NCBI GenBank assembly: GCA_036346205.1 | Contig: JARFJB010000400.1 | Coordinates: 785,001-849,000 of the forward strand | Direction of reading: 5' to 3' | Source of the DNA: Vesta saturnalis | Taxonomy: Eukaryota > Arthropoda > Insecta > Coleoptera > Lampyridae | Length of the DNA stretch: 64,000 bases | Shown: positions 1 through 9,596 of the stretch, piece after piece | How the letters are laid out: the number at the start of each line of letters is the position of its first letter | How positions within the stretch are numbered: position 1 is the first letter of the stretch | The notes under the pieces: model-generated | The model's input: the letters and a program-made list of their open reading frames with translations, nothing else | Database searches by the model: none | What the model was told of the DNA's origin: nothing | Made by a program: the position numbers and the translations under genes

Positions 1-328
1 GGGTCTTTAAGATAGCATGAATAGACTTACAAAAAAATTTTACAAATTGGAAAAATTTAATTTAATTACCAAAGTAACCCCTCGGCGCATTCACCAAAAC
101 ATAAATAGGCCTTCATTGTTTAGTTTAGATAGTTTAAAAAAAGCAGATTTTTAGAAAATGTCCGATTTATTAAAATATTAATAGTATTATTATTGTTGTT
201 CAAAATGAGATCCACCGTTTCGAATACAATTTCGATCCAGTTTTCTTATTTCCCTCGTTGCAATACTTAATATTTTAATCTCTCTCTTCATTTGAATGAA
301 AGCGTCGTTTATTCTTTCGATTAAGAAT

Positions 329-1252
329 TTAGACTTTGTAAACTAATTGTTTTGCTCTTCCGCAAACATAATAACCAACGGGGGTTAGGTCAGGTGGCCT
401 AGGTGGCCATAATATTGGACCATTTCTTGCTATCCAACGATTAGGGAGATTCTGTTCCAAAAATTCCCTTACTGCTACGGTATTGTGCGCGGGGCTTTGG
501 AACACAATTCTATCCCTTAAATTTAGTGGTACGTCATCCAAAATATCGAAAAGATTATCTCTTAAAAACTGCAAATAATTCTGACCATTTAAAGTGTTCG
601 GTAAAAAGAAAGGTCCAACTAATGTTTTGCCAATAATCGCGGCCCAAACGTTCACACTAAATTTGTACTGAAACCGTGATGGTTTTTTCATGTGGCGATT
701 TTCATGACTGTTTGCCCAGAAATGCAAATTATAGAAATTAGTAATTCCCTCCCTTGTAAATTGTGATTCGTCTGTCCACAATATACTTTTCAAAAACAGT
801 CCATCTTCGATGTCTGCGTTTAAAAGAAATCGACAAAAATTCAACCTCTGTAGAGGATCTCTGTCTTCTAAAGCATGTACTGATGTGTAATGGAAAGGAT
901 GTTGCTTCGCATTTTTAAAAACGGTCCAAATTTTCCAAACAGACAAGTTTAGTTGCTGCGCTACCTCTCTGATACTCCTTGTGGGATCAGCATTAAAAAC
1001 TTCCAAAATTTGCTCATCAACATGGATCGCGTACTGATAATTATTAATTCCAGGTTCACGATGAGACAAATTTCCATGTTCGCGTACACAGCGATATACA
1101 TTAGAAAAGACCCGGGTATCAGGACGTCGCCTACCTGGATATCTTTCCTGGCATAGCCTTTGAGCTTCCGATGCATTACCATTAGGTTTTTCCATACATA
1201 AACAAAATGTTCGCATATTCTTCGTTAAAAAATGATGCCATAATGACTGCAA
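329..1252 (-). pseudogene. DUF4817-type mariner-superfamily transposase, catalytically dead
   Basis: A 307-codon open frame on the minus strand. Residues about 21-60 form the DUF4817 helix-turn-helix (NASEAQRLCQERYPGRRRPD). The DDE core follows, with the first catalytic Asp at about 161 in 'WTDESQF', the conserved 'FSVNVWA' block and a third Asp at about 288 in 'PPDLTP'. The second catalytic site, normally 'FQ(Q/H)DGAPAH' in this family, reads 'FQSPAHN', so about two residues including the Asp are missing without a frameshift. The frame is otherwise open over nearly the family length. The N-terminus is odd before residue 20 and the start is uncertain. It lies between the TIRs of the host element. 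It should be unable to cleave DNA (inference). Confidence 0.85.
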
Positions 1253-1308
1253 TTTGACAAGAATTTACGAATGTTTTACGTTTTGGCGAATGCGCCTAGG
1301 GGGTACTT

Positions 1309-3100
1309 AACTTAACCTTCACGCCATTCCCTTGCGGGGTAGGCAAAACAATCCCTGCGTCTTATTTATTTTTCATCCACAATCTTTCGCCATGCTTTCC
1401 TATCTCCGCATATCTCCCTAGCTTCCGCAAGATTCATACATAGTCTCTGACATGCCCTTTTGTTTTTAGAACTCCTTGTCTTTCTTTCCTTTATCATAGA
1501 TTCTACTACATTCAGCCAAGTTTTACGCGGCCTACCAGCCCCGGCCTTTCCCCTAACCTGGCCCACATATATTCGTTTCGTTAATCTTGTGTTGTTCATT
1601 CTCTCAATGTGACCAAACCAACGTAATGTACAACTTTTATATCTATCCATCATCGTCTTTTCCTCACCACACTCCCTCATTATGCATTCATTTTTTATCT
1701 TGTCCCTTCTCGTTTTACCACATGTGCTTCTCAGAAATCTCATACCCACGGCATTTATTTTTCTTTCGTGCTTTTTTTGACATACCCATGTCTCACTTCC
1801 ATATAGTACTGATGGGACGAATACGCCATTATAGATTGCTCGTTTCGCAGCTAGGCTCATGCTTTCATTTCTCATTATCGCCCACATACTTCCAATCACT
1901 TTCCTTCCAGCATTGACCCTTCGTCCAATCTCGCTCTCAATTGTACCATCTGCAGTAAACATTCTACCGAGATATACCAGCTCGTCCACTTGCTCCACAA
2001 TTTCATCTTGCAGAGTAAATACTCTACTCTCCTTTCCACCTTCCCGATTGAACACCACAATCTTAGTTTTGTTCACGTTTACCTTTAGGTCCATGCTCTC
2101 ACAGACTGTATCAAACTTCCTCAGAGCGGTTTGCAGCTCATACGCACTGTCACTTAATAAGACTGTGTCATCTGCATACACCAGGAGTCATACATTTACG
2201 TCGCCAACCATTACACCATTTGTATCGTTACATGCTTGTCTAAGACATTTATCCATGTATACATTGAACAACCACGGTGACATCACACAGGCTTGTCGCA
2301 CTCCTTGCTCAATATTAAAGTATTCACTCACACCTCCTCTCACCCTAACACATACCCGACTACCGTTGTATACTGCCCTTATTCTATTTATTAGACCTTT
2401 ATTTACGCCATATTGATTTAATATTTCCCACAGCTTCTCTCTATTCACTCTGTCATATGCTTTCTCCAGATCTACAAACGCACAGTACAACTTCCTTTTT
2501 ACCTTTAAACACTTTTCGATCACCTGCTGGAAAGCAACCATCTGATCGACACATCCTCTCCCTGGCAGGAAGCCACCTTGCACATCCCACATCTTAGATT
2601 GTGTAGTTTCTCGTACTCTATCAATCAGTATTCTTCCAAATACTTTACCAGGTACGCTGAGCAAGCTTATTCCTCTGTAGTTCTTACAATCACTCTTGTT
2701 CCCCTTACCCTTATACAATGGTACAATGATCGCGCTCTTCCAATCACTCGGCACTTTTCCACACATAAGGCATACATTAAATAATTCGCGCAATGTTCGT
2801 ATAAGCTTTGCACCACCATACTTGAGCATTTCCCCACTGATTTCATCTACGCCTGCTCCCTTGCCGTTTTTCAACCTCCCTACCGTTTTCTCTACCTCAT
2901 TTATTCCAATATCCTTCTCAGTTTCATTCATCATTTCTTCTATATTCTCCTTATTTAACCCTTCAGTCTTACGTTCCTCACTACTATACAGCTTTCCGAA
3001 ATACTCTTGCCAGCATTTCCTCACTTCACAATCGTCCCATACTATTTCCTTTTTATCATTCATCACTCCTGTAGCGTTCTGTTTTGGGCCACGTTTTGTA
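1309..3100 (-). mobile_element. 5'-truncated LINE, copy 1
   Basis: Minus-strand non-LTR retrotransposon inserted in the right TIR of the 2-3172 element. Its 5' edge (near 3100) corresponds to an internal position of the second copy at about 42490, so it lacks the endonuclease region. The 3' edge on the left ends in a short TTAAG-like tail (bases 1305-1315 on the plus strand) rather than poly(A). The truncation pattern fits target-primed reverse transcription. Its clade is not resolved by eye: the C-terminal 'RWFGHIERM' motif is shared by L2, CR1 and RTE-like elements. Confidence 0.85.
1366..3066 (-). pseudogene. LINE reverse transcriptase with a single in-frame stop
   Basis: Two adjoining minus-strand frames in the same phase (3066-2188 and 2181-1366) form one reverse transcriptase separated only by a TGA at about 2185. 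The first part holds the RT fingers and palm ('GAGVDEISGEML', 'NYRGISLLSVPGKVF', 'FVDLEKAYDRV', 'GVRQACVMSPWLFNVY'). The second begins right after the stop with the active-site motif 'YADDTVLL', followed by thumb and C-terminal 'RWFGHIERM' and 'GAGRPRKTW'. In the second copy at 43390 the same codon is CGA (Arg), so the stop is a CpG-decay type C-to-T change. The active site is intact; only this stop and the 5' truncation disable it. Confidence 0.9.
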
Positions 3101-3172
3101 TTTGGTAAGTAAATTAAATTTTTCTAATTTGTAAAAATTTTTTGTAAATCTATTCATGCTATCTTAAAGACC

Positions 3173-3575
3173 ATTGCCCAAGGAAGTTTTACTGAAATTG
3201 GAAAAAAAATTAACGAAAGGTTTTGGGCTAAATCCACGTTTGAATTTTAGTGATTGCTTTTTTACAAATTAAAACTTTCATGTTTAAGAAGTTTTAGGCA
3301 AGAACCAAACAGATTTTAGGCTTTTCTGATAAAAGAATATGAACAATCACTTCATAAGGAATAAAAAAACTTAGTATAAGTTTGCGATAAGACGGCTTGT
3401 TACGCTTCGATATTTGCAGAAAAGCACGGTAAAATCAAGAAATATTAAAAGTGGCATTATCTCAAAAACGGTAACACATGGTATATAGGTATGTTTGCTT
3501 AAATCGACTCAAAATCACGTATTCTATCACCCCTTTAAATATTTGTATCGATGTAGCAAACACCCTGTATATACA
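3173..3575. other. Unclassified spacer
   Basis: About 400 AT-rich bases between two transposons. I see no coding frame with recognisable domains. A terminal motif typical of mariner-superfamily TIRs (CACCCTGTATA) lies at 3561-3571, directly beside the next element's left end. Confidence 0.5.
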
Positions 3576-4625
3576 CGAGGGGTCGTTTTTATATTCTCGG
3601 AGTAGGCATGATAAGAGTAGATTAGAACAACAACAGAAATTTATTTTTCAATATAGGCCCCTTGCTTTTCAATACAAGTATTAATTACATCGTTTCAATA
3701 ACATCTGTAACCCATTATAAAAATATTCTTTTGGTTTGCTCGCAAAATGGCTTTTAACAAGTTCATCATCGTCCCTAAAATTTCGTCCTTAGTGTTCTTT
3801 TGAGATCTGGAAATAAAAAATAGTCACTGGGGGCTAAATCTGGACTGTAAGGTGGATGATCAATTTCTACAAAGTCACATTTAGCAACGGCAGCTTTTGA
3901 AAGTCTTGACTTATGGGCATTATCATGAAGCATCAGGACACTTCGCGTTAGTTTTCCGCGTCTTTTCACTTTAATAATACCTCTGAGGCGATGCATTAAG
4001 CTTGCATAATACTCTCTTGTGATTGTACCACCCTTCTTCAGATAATCAATCATTAAAATTCCTTGGCAATCCCAAAAAACAGTTGCCGTTATTTTTCCTG
4101 CAGAAGGGGTGACTTTTCGGGAAGACTGGAACCCCTAATATGCCACTGCATCGACTCTTGTTTCGACTCAGGATCAAAATGATGGACCCAAGTTTCACCT
4201 CCGGTGATAAGTCGATTGATAATTAAATCTGGTTCGTCCCCACAAAGCGCCAAAAATTCTTCACACTTCTCCATTCAAGCAAGCATTTGAAAAGGCGTAA
4301 GTGATTCTCGGCCATGTTTAAACAATTTTGACCATTCACAAATACTCGACTTGGAAGGGCAATTATCCCCGTATACAATCAACATTTCTTCACGAATAAC
4401 TTTTGCAGATTTTCCTTGTTTTGCAACAAACTTTATAACAGCTCGATATTCAAGTTTTTCCATTTTGACAACACAAACTGACAGATATTAGAACTAATAA
4501 TACTGCAATTGTTTTGTAAATTGTCAAACACATTACCATGGCATATGTGATTTAAAAGCAATAAAATGAAAAATTACATTAACATTGTAAATTGCCTAGT
4601 CCGGGAATATAAAAACGACCCCTCG
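3576..4625 (-). mobile_element. Mariner element
   Basis: Inverted ends CGAGGGGTCGTTTTTATATTC (from 3576) and its complement ending at 4625 match over about 25 bp. The right end is followed by TA. The left is preceded by CA, probably a mutated TA duplication. The length, about 1.05 kb, is some 250 bp short of a full mariner, consistent with internal deletions in the transposase. Confidence 0.85.
3775..4463 (-). pseudogene. Mariner transposase remnant (DD34D type)
   Basis: Three consecutive minus-strand frames. 4463-4275 is the N-terminal helix-turn-helix region starting MEKLEYRAVIKF. 4274-4089 carries the first catalytic block, reading 'ITGGETWVHHF' where the family has 'TGDETW', so the Asp is replaced by Gly. 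4053-3775 carries 'LMLHDNAH' (second Asp, with a short deletion in the usual HDNAPAH) and 'YSPDLAPSDYFLF' (third Asp). Frameshifts separate the pieces and part of the core between the first and second blocks is missing. Nonfunctional. Confidence 0.88.
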
Positions 4626-5567
4626 TACGTGTTGGACGCAACAAGTATAATAAAGAACACATCCGATCAAAAGTAATTAAATGTCACTATCGTTTACAAA
4701 TATGCCAAATTGATTTGTATACGATCATTTACATCGAGATCATATTAAAGAGCTAACTATTATAAATGCTTAATCTGAATTAGTATTGTGCCGTTACTCC
4801 AGAAGATGGGTAACGTCGACGGTTGCAACAAAGAACGCAGACTCCAACTCTCGACAACCGCTTACTCCACGCGCTCAACCGTAGTAGAAAACCAGAAGAA
4901 GCTGTAGTAGCAGCAGATTATCTATACCATAGACCTTTCACAACTCCAAGACCATCCGGATAATCTCTAGACCCACAAAACATTCCACACCCTTGTCAGA
5001 ATCCTTTCCTATTCCAAATCAACAATCGATCTTCCATTATACAATGGTGTCTACATATTTGGTAGACGCTATCAATGTGAGCCTCTACATAACCCTTTCT
5101 CCGCCCTAAAATACTGCCCCACCTATACAGGTAAGGTGGGTCACCTACAGAAGCATACCTTCTCCGATCCCTAAACTGCTCCATCTGTGACGGAAGCCAC
5201 AAATCCCTAGCTTACCCATCTGTGAGATTATTTTGACGAACTGGGTATGCAGTCTTGTGTTGTGCGTACGACGTATTTTGATAATATATGAACGTGAGTT
5301 TGCTGGAGAATTTTTGTGTGTATGCAATGTAAGTTGTAGTAAAGCGTTGAGTATTGCGTAAAAGCATATTTAAATGTTGTATAAATATTTATTCGGGAGT
5401 ATTAAATTTGAATGAAAAATAATGTTTTAGTAACACCCCTGTTGAGACGATAAAGAATATTACTGTATTTGGCTACTGTATTTTAAGGAATGCAGAGTTT
5501 TTAATTGCTCTAAATGTATAGCGTGTGAATTTAGGATATGTTGATATTTTATTAAAGTAGAGAGGAA

Positions 5568-5570
<3 letters not shown>
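4626..5570. other. Unclassified region
   Basis: No recognisable gene. 4800-5230 is slightly richer in G+C and has short open frames on both strands, none with a domain I recognise. It could be an old repeat or untranslated sequence. Confidence 0.4.

Positions 5571-5640
<70 letters not shown>
5571..5640. repeat. (TA)n microsatellite
   Basis: About 35 uninterrupted TA units. It is one of seven (TA)n tracts in the window, five of which lie in 5.5-9.6 kb around the Penelope-like elements. Confidence 0.95.
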
Positions 5641-5647
<7 letters not shown>

Positions 5648-6048
5648 ATTTTGCTTGTCTAATTAACATAATATTGTACTATTTTATGTATGCTCAAGGA
5701 CGAATAGTGTTGAAGTTTATTGAAATTTGCGGAAGGAATGTTCGCACACATGTCTGACGGGACTTTCGGAAAAAAATTGGATCTAGATCTGGATGTTATG
5801 TGGAGTAAGCATGGATGTGAAATTTGGATGTTCTGAAGAATTATTAAGATTTTGATAAAAATTTGAAGATGGCTGATGGATTGGTTTCAAGTTAAGTTTT
5901 GCGCGGAAAAGACGCACGATAGAAACTCCTCTGGGATAGGCTGTTTTAGTTTGAGCGGGATAAATATTATGACACATTTAAGAGGGCGGTCGCGCGCGAG
6001 TACTTTTGAAAAAGCATAACGATCTATACTAGTTTTTACGTAAAAATC
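5641..6048. other. Unclassified region
   Basis: About 400 bases with no recognisable domain on either strand. The short open frames here show no family motif. Confidence 0.4.
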
Positions 6049-6069
6049 AGTAATCGGAAACCTGAAAAC

Positions 6070-6111
<42 letters not shown>

Positions 6112-6134
6112 GTTTTCAGGTTTCCGCGATTACT
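6049..6134. repeat. (TA)n tract capped by near-perfect inverted arms
   Basis: Left arm 6049-6074 and right arm 6107-6134 are reverse complements over about 26 bp (core GGAAACCTGAAAACCAACA), with a two-base difference. They enclose about 16 TA units, so the whole 86 bp can fold into one long hairpin. It lies directly upstream of the first Penelope-like element. Confidence 0.9.
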
Positions 6135-6212
6135 GGATATGAAGTTATCCTTCCGGGTTCGGTCTCGCGTAGATTCTCCTCCAAGGTTCTTAAAAGAACT
6201 GGTGTTGAACTT

Positions 6213-6249
6213 ACGACGTTTCGACAGAATCTTATCTGCCATTTTCAAG
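6213..6249 (-). ncRNA. Possible decayed hammerhead-ribozyme motif in PLE 1 inverted repeat
   Basis: On the minus strand this reads TTGAAAATGGCAG, a short loop, CTGTC, then GAAAC. A stem flanked upstream by a (C/T)TGA(T)-like box and downstream by GAAAC is the layout of the hammerhead core described in Penelope terminal repeats. The first box is not the canonical CTGATGA, so activity is doubtful. The opposite repeat has a still weaker version near 7316. Confidence 0.3.
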
Positions 6250-6330
6250 TCTCCGTGTTCTGCACCTTGTAACTCGAACTGAACTGAGGTCCTCGCTGGT
6301 GGTCGGCGATATTTGTATGCTGACTTTCTC

Positions 6331-7243
6331 CAAAACTCTGATACGTGGATGACACAATTGTGATTTGGACACACGGAATAGAAAAACTGACCGCATTCCT
6401 GGAACATCTCACCATGGAGGTGGAAAAAATAAGAAAATGCGATTCCTAGATGCACTGGTGTATAAAAAGGATAATGGAACGTTGGGACATACCTGAATTC
6501 CAAATCACACCACCACCCAGCACAACTACAATCAGTGGTAAAGACACTAATAACAAAATCGAAACAATTAACAAACGAGTATAACTTGCAACAAAAAACA
6601 GTTCACATCAGAACGGCGTTACGACAGAATGGATTCTCCAAACCGAACATATCGAGAGCAGAAAAACCAACACAACGAAAAGATGGCGACACAAACGTGC
6701 CAGTAGCCAAATCCTGTCTACCATATGTACAAGGCACGACAGACAGAATCGGAGAAATCCTTCGAAGACATAACATCAAAACCATCTTCACAACCAACAA
6801 AAAGTTATCCAACGTGCTGCAAATCCCGAAAACTAAAATAGAACTCGAAGATCAAGGAGTGTGTGAGATTCCATACTGGGATTGTTCACGGACACACGCA
6901 TTAATGTGAGAAGGGAGGAACATGTAACGCAGTACAAAAAGACCAGAAAACATCTTTACTGGCCCAACATGTAAAGGAGACCTCACACGCGATAGATTTC
7001 GACAAAGCAAGGACAATAGCAAACATACAGTGCCTCTCACACCGGATTATCAGAGAAGCTATCGAGATCGAAAAACGACCACAAAATTTGAATTCACGAG
7101 ACGACACTCAAAGATTGCCATCCACCTGGGAGCCTATTCTAAGAGACATGCAGTCACGAACAGAAGAGAAAGGAGAAATTAAAAGTGAAAGTGAAAGTAT
7201 CAACACAACGACCAATAACCAGGGCATCGACCAAGAAAGTTAG
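6331..7243 (+). pseudogene. Penelope-like RT / GIY-YIG remnant
   Basis: Starts at the RT catalytic motif: 6331 reads 'YVDDTIVIW', the Penelope version of the active site, directly after the inverted repeat. A frameshift follows near 6445; the next frame reads 'LDALVYKKDNGTLGHT'. The linker continues in 6535-6909 ('LPYVQGTTDRIGEILRRH') and reaches the start of the GIY-YIG nuclease at 'GVCEIPYWDCSR', where Tyr of the first motif is replaced by Cys. The nuclease centre is missing. The C-terminal tail resumes in another frame ('HVKETSHAID', 'RIIREAIEIEKRP') and ends at 7243. Nonfunctional, but the domain order RT then GIY-YIG identifies the family. Confidence 0.85.
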
Positions 7244-7413
7244 CATACAAATACCGTCGACCATCAACGAGGACCTCAGTTCGGTTAGAGTTACAAGGAG
7301 CAGAACACGGAGACTTGAAAATGGCAAATGAGGTTTTGCCGTGTTCAGCACCTGTTCTTTTAAGAACCGTGGAGGAGAAGCAACGCGAGACTGAACCCGG
7401 AAGGACACCAACG

Positions 7414-7416
<3 letters not shown>

Positions 7417-7502
<86 letters not shown>
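7417..7502. repeat. (TA)n microsatellite between two PLEs
   Basis: About 43 TA units, uninterrupted, exactly filling the gap between the right repeat of PLE 1 and the left repeat of PLE 2. Confidence 0.95.
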
Positions 7503-7508
<6 letters not shown>

Positions 7509-7553
7509 GAAAACTCATTTTCGGATATACTCGTGTATTTTTAAAGTAAACTA

Positions 7554-7600
7554 TATGTCTACGTTTCGGTAGCTTAACTTTGCTACCTTCATCAAGACAA
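7554..7600 (-). ncRNA. Hammerhead-like motif, left repeat of PLE 2
   Basis: On the minus strand: TTGATGAAGGTAGC, an 8-nt loop, GCTACCGAAACGTAGAC. A perfect 6-bp stem (GGTAGC/GCTACC) is framed by TTGATGA and GAAAC, close to the hammerhead core CTGATGA-stem II-GAAAC. The copy in the right repeat is in sense orientation with the element. Confidence 0.4.
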
Positions 7601-7643
7601 ACTGACTGTTTGACAAGATGTCATAAAATTAATAAAACATTGC

Positions 7644-8666
7644 ATGCAATCTACTTATTTCATATATAATGGTAAATTTTATAAACAGGTTCGAGGTGCA
7701 CCGATGGGCTCACCTCTCTCTCCCGCTATTGCTAATGTTTATACGGAAGATTTTGAAAATCTATCCATAGATTCATTCCCATTTAAACCAAAATGCAGAT
7801 ACGTTGATGATACTTTTATAATTTGGCCACATAGTTTAGAATGTTTAGAAAATTTCCTTAATCACCTCAACAGGATGCACCCTAATATAAAATTCACTAT
7901 GGAAAAAGAGTCAAACAACTCATTACCATTCTTAGAAACTTTAATAACAAAATTACCAAATGGTATATTTAAACACCAATTACGTAGCAAACTCACCCAC
8001 ACTAATATATAATACGATGTCACATCATCATCCTACCCAACTACAAGATGTAATGAAATCATTAATATCTAGGTCATTTCGTTTAACTGATGAACATTTG
8101 CGAGAAATGGAAATTACTTCTATTTTAATTCAAAGTGGTTACGGCCAAAGAGAGATAAGCAAAATAATAAAAAGTCAAACGAGACAACATGACGACCTTA
8201 ACATCTCTAATGAGGAAACAAAAATTCCAATTATCTTACCATATATAAAAGGTGTGACAGATCATATTCCAAAAAAATTTGCTGTAAGCCAATTCCGAAG
8301 AAATTTTAAACCCCATGTTACCCTTCAGCAACTAATACGAAACCCTAAAGACAAAATGTTTGGTGAATATTACGGAGTCTATGAAATACTTTGCAGTGAT
8401 TGCAATAGGAGCTATATCGGACAAACTAACCGAAAAATATCTACTAGATCTCAAAAACACATATTAGGCATAACAAATTTTAACACCAGTTCTTCACTAG
8501 CCACTCACCATTTGGACACTGGCCATCGGATAGATACAAACAATATAAAATTATAGCACCAATATATCATTTATATGAAAGAGTTATACGAGAAGCTATT
8601 GAAATAGAGAAACGACCGAATTCTCTTAATAAGCGTGATGATGGTCTACGACTACAGCCCATTTGA
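7644..8666 (+). pseudogene. Penelope-like RT / GIY-YIG polyprotein, two frameshifts
   Basis: 7644-8012 covers the RT palm: 'RGAPMGSPLSPAIANVY' then the catalytic 'YVDDTFIIWP' and 'LPFLETLI'. A frameshift near 8010 leads into 7960-8556, which carries the linker ('LPYIKGVTDHIPKKF') and the GIY-YIG nuclease ('GVYEILCSDCNRSYIGQTNR', with the following Arg and His). A second frameshift in an A/T run near 8550 leads to the tail ('YERVIREAIEIEKRP') and a natural stop at 8666. RT and nuclease signature residues are retained. No start codon belongs to this truncated 5' end. It is less decayed than PLE 1. Confidence 0.9.
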
Positions 8667-8984
8667 AACATTTATTAAAGAAGACAAATACAACCCCCTT
8701 GACTAATGGTACATATAATATTGACAAGCTGTTCATATAACATCCACTAAAAACACCTACACAGGAACTACAACCCGTAACCGAACTTCAAACGCAAGAT
8801 GATTGCTTCTTTTCTATTATCAAACCACTATTTCTGGAGGGTTGACCTGAATAGTTACTTGATATACGCGTTAAAATAATTAGACTTAGATTTCAGATTA
8901 CTTCAGTTTAATTTATTTTTGTATTTATTTATATTAGTGTTTAATCAACCTATTCCGGTACATATGACATCTTGCCAAACAGTC

Positions 8985-9035
8985 AGTTTCTCTTGATAAA
9001 GGTAGCAATGTTAAGCCACCGAAACGTAGACATAT
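8985..9035 (+). ncRNA. Hammerhead-like motif, right repeat of PLE 2
   Basis: Sense-strand counterpart of the left-repeat motif: CTTGATAAAGGTAGC, loop, GCCACCGAAACGTAGAC. The stem has one mismatch and the first box is TTGATAA, so this copy looks more decayed than the left one. Hammerhead ribozymes in Penelope terminal repeats are established; assigning this one is inference from the core layout. Confidence 0.38.
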
Positions 9036-9111
9036 AGTTTACTTTAAAATTACACGAATATATCCGAAAAATGAGTCTTTCAATTCATAATAACACTCCT
9101 GGAAACTTAAA

Positions 9112-9113
<2 letters not shown>

Positions 9114-9190
<77 letters not shown>
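9114..9190. repeat. (TA)n microsatellite
   Basis: About 38 TA units with one G interruption, between PLE 2 and the PLE-like remnant to its right. Confidence 0.95.
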
Positions 9191-9194
<4 letters not shown>

Positions 9195-9545
9195 AAGTAA
9201 TAGTTACAAGTTAGAAAAAAATTTTTTATAACTAATTGCTTAGTGTTATCAGGTTCTAATAGGGTCTTAATACGTTTAAAACTCTTTGATATTTCAATAT
9301 TTCGGAATCTTTTATTTTGTTCCTTTATCAAGTTACAATAAAACAATGTTAAAACAAGTCAAGTTTCTTACAGATGTTCTTTCAAGATATTACGACCAAG
9401 TATGGACATACACCATATATCGATGTTAACAATGGGCAACAAACAAACAGAAACTTGAACATTGTTTTAAATTGTAGAATTGTAAGCACAAATAAAATAT
9501 TTAAAATTACAAATATCAAAGAGTTTTAATTCATAATATACATCC
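9191..9545. mobile_element. Remnant of a third Penelope-like terminal-repeat pair
   Basis: 9278-9370 and 9450-9528 form a weaker inverted pair sharing AAAACTCTTTGATATTT and ACAATGTT. On the minus strand 9287-9333 reads CTTGATAAAGGAAC, a spacer, then GATTCCGAAA, the same stem-framed layout as in the terminal repeats of PLE 2. No RT body is left between the arms. The flanks (TTCATAATA near 9085 and 9527) also repeat those at the end of PLE 2. A (TA)n tract follows at 9559-9596. Confidence 0.5.
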
Positions 9546-9564
9546 TGAAACTAAATAATATATA

Positions 9565-9596
<32 letters not shown>

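Larger units (their letters stand above)
2..3172 (-). mobile_element. DUF4817-type mariner relative, right TIR split by a LINE
   Basis: Bases 2-105 pair as an inverted repeat with two separated pieces on the right, 1272-1308 and 3101-3172. Both outer ends carry the same start (GGTCTTTAAGATAGCATGAA) in opposite orientation, and the inner part carries a 'GGCGCATTC' block. Between the two right-hand pieces sits a LINE (1309-3100). Without the LINE the element is about 1.38 kb with TIRs of about 104 bp, a normal mariner-superfamily size. It encodes one transposase on the minus strand. The window begins at its edge, so the left target duplication cannot be checked. Confidence 0.85.
6144..7412 (+). 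mobile_element. Penelope-like element 1 with inverted terminal repeats
   Basis: Bases 6144-6321 are the inverted counterpart of 7242-7412. Shared blocks include the complements of CTTCCGGGTTC, TCTCCTCC, TTCTTAAAAGAAC, TTTTCAAGTCTCCGTGTTCTG and GAACTGAGGTCCTCG. The inside holds a 5'-truncated RT and GIY-YIG reading frame on the plus strand. Inverted or direct terminal repeats (pLTRs) joined to a truncated body are a known Penelope arrangement. A long (TA)n tract follows at 7417. Confidence 0.85.
7504..9086 (+). mobile_element. Penelope-like element 2 with inverted terminal repeats
   Basis: 7504-7630 is the reverse complement of 8960-9086 over about 125 bp, with matching blocks such as AAAGTAAACTATATGTCTAC and GACTGTTTG. 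The enclosed body is an RT fragment followed by a complete GIY-YIG domain. The left repeat joins the RT frame in its middle, so the coding part is 5'-truncated. (TA)n tracts abut both sides (7417-7502 and 9114-9190). Its sequence differs clearly from PLE 1, so it is a separate family or an old relative. Confidence 0.88.

Noticed and set aside
1859..2416. 185-aa plus frame opposite the LINE RT
   Set aside because: Antisense shadow of the reverse transcriptase. Likewise 2696-3112, 41688-42161 and 42298-42915.
5460..5669. 69-aa minus frame through (TA)n
   Set aside because: Translation of a TA microsatellite (YIYIYI), not a gene. The same applies to frames at 7315-7572, 9107-9346 and 26686-27016.
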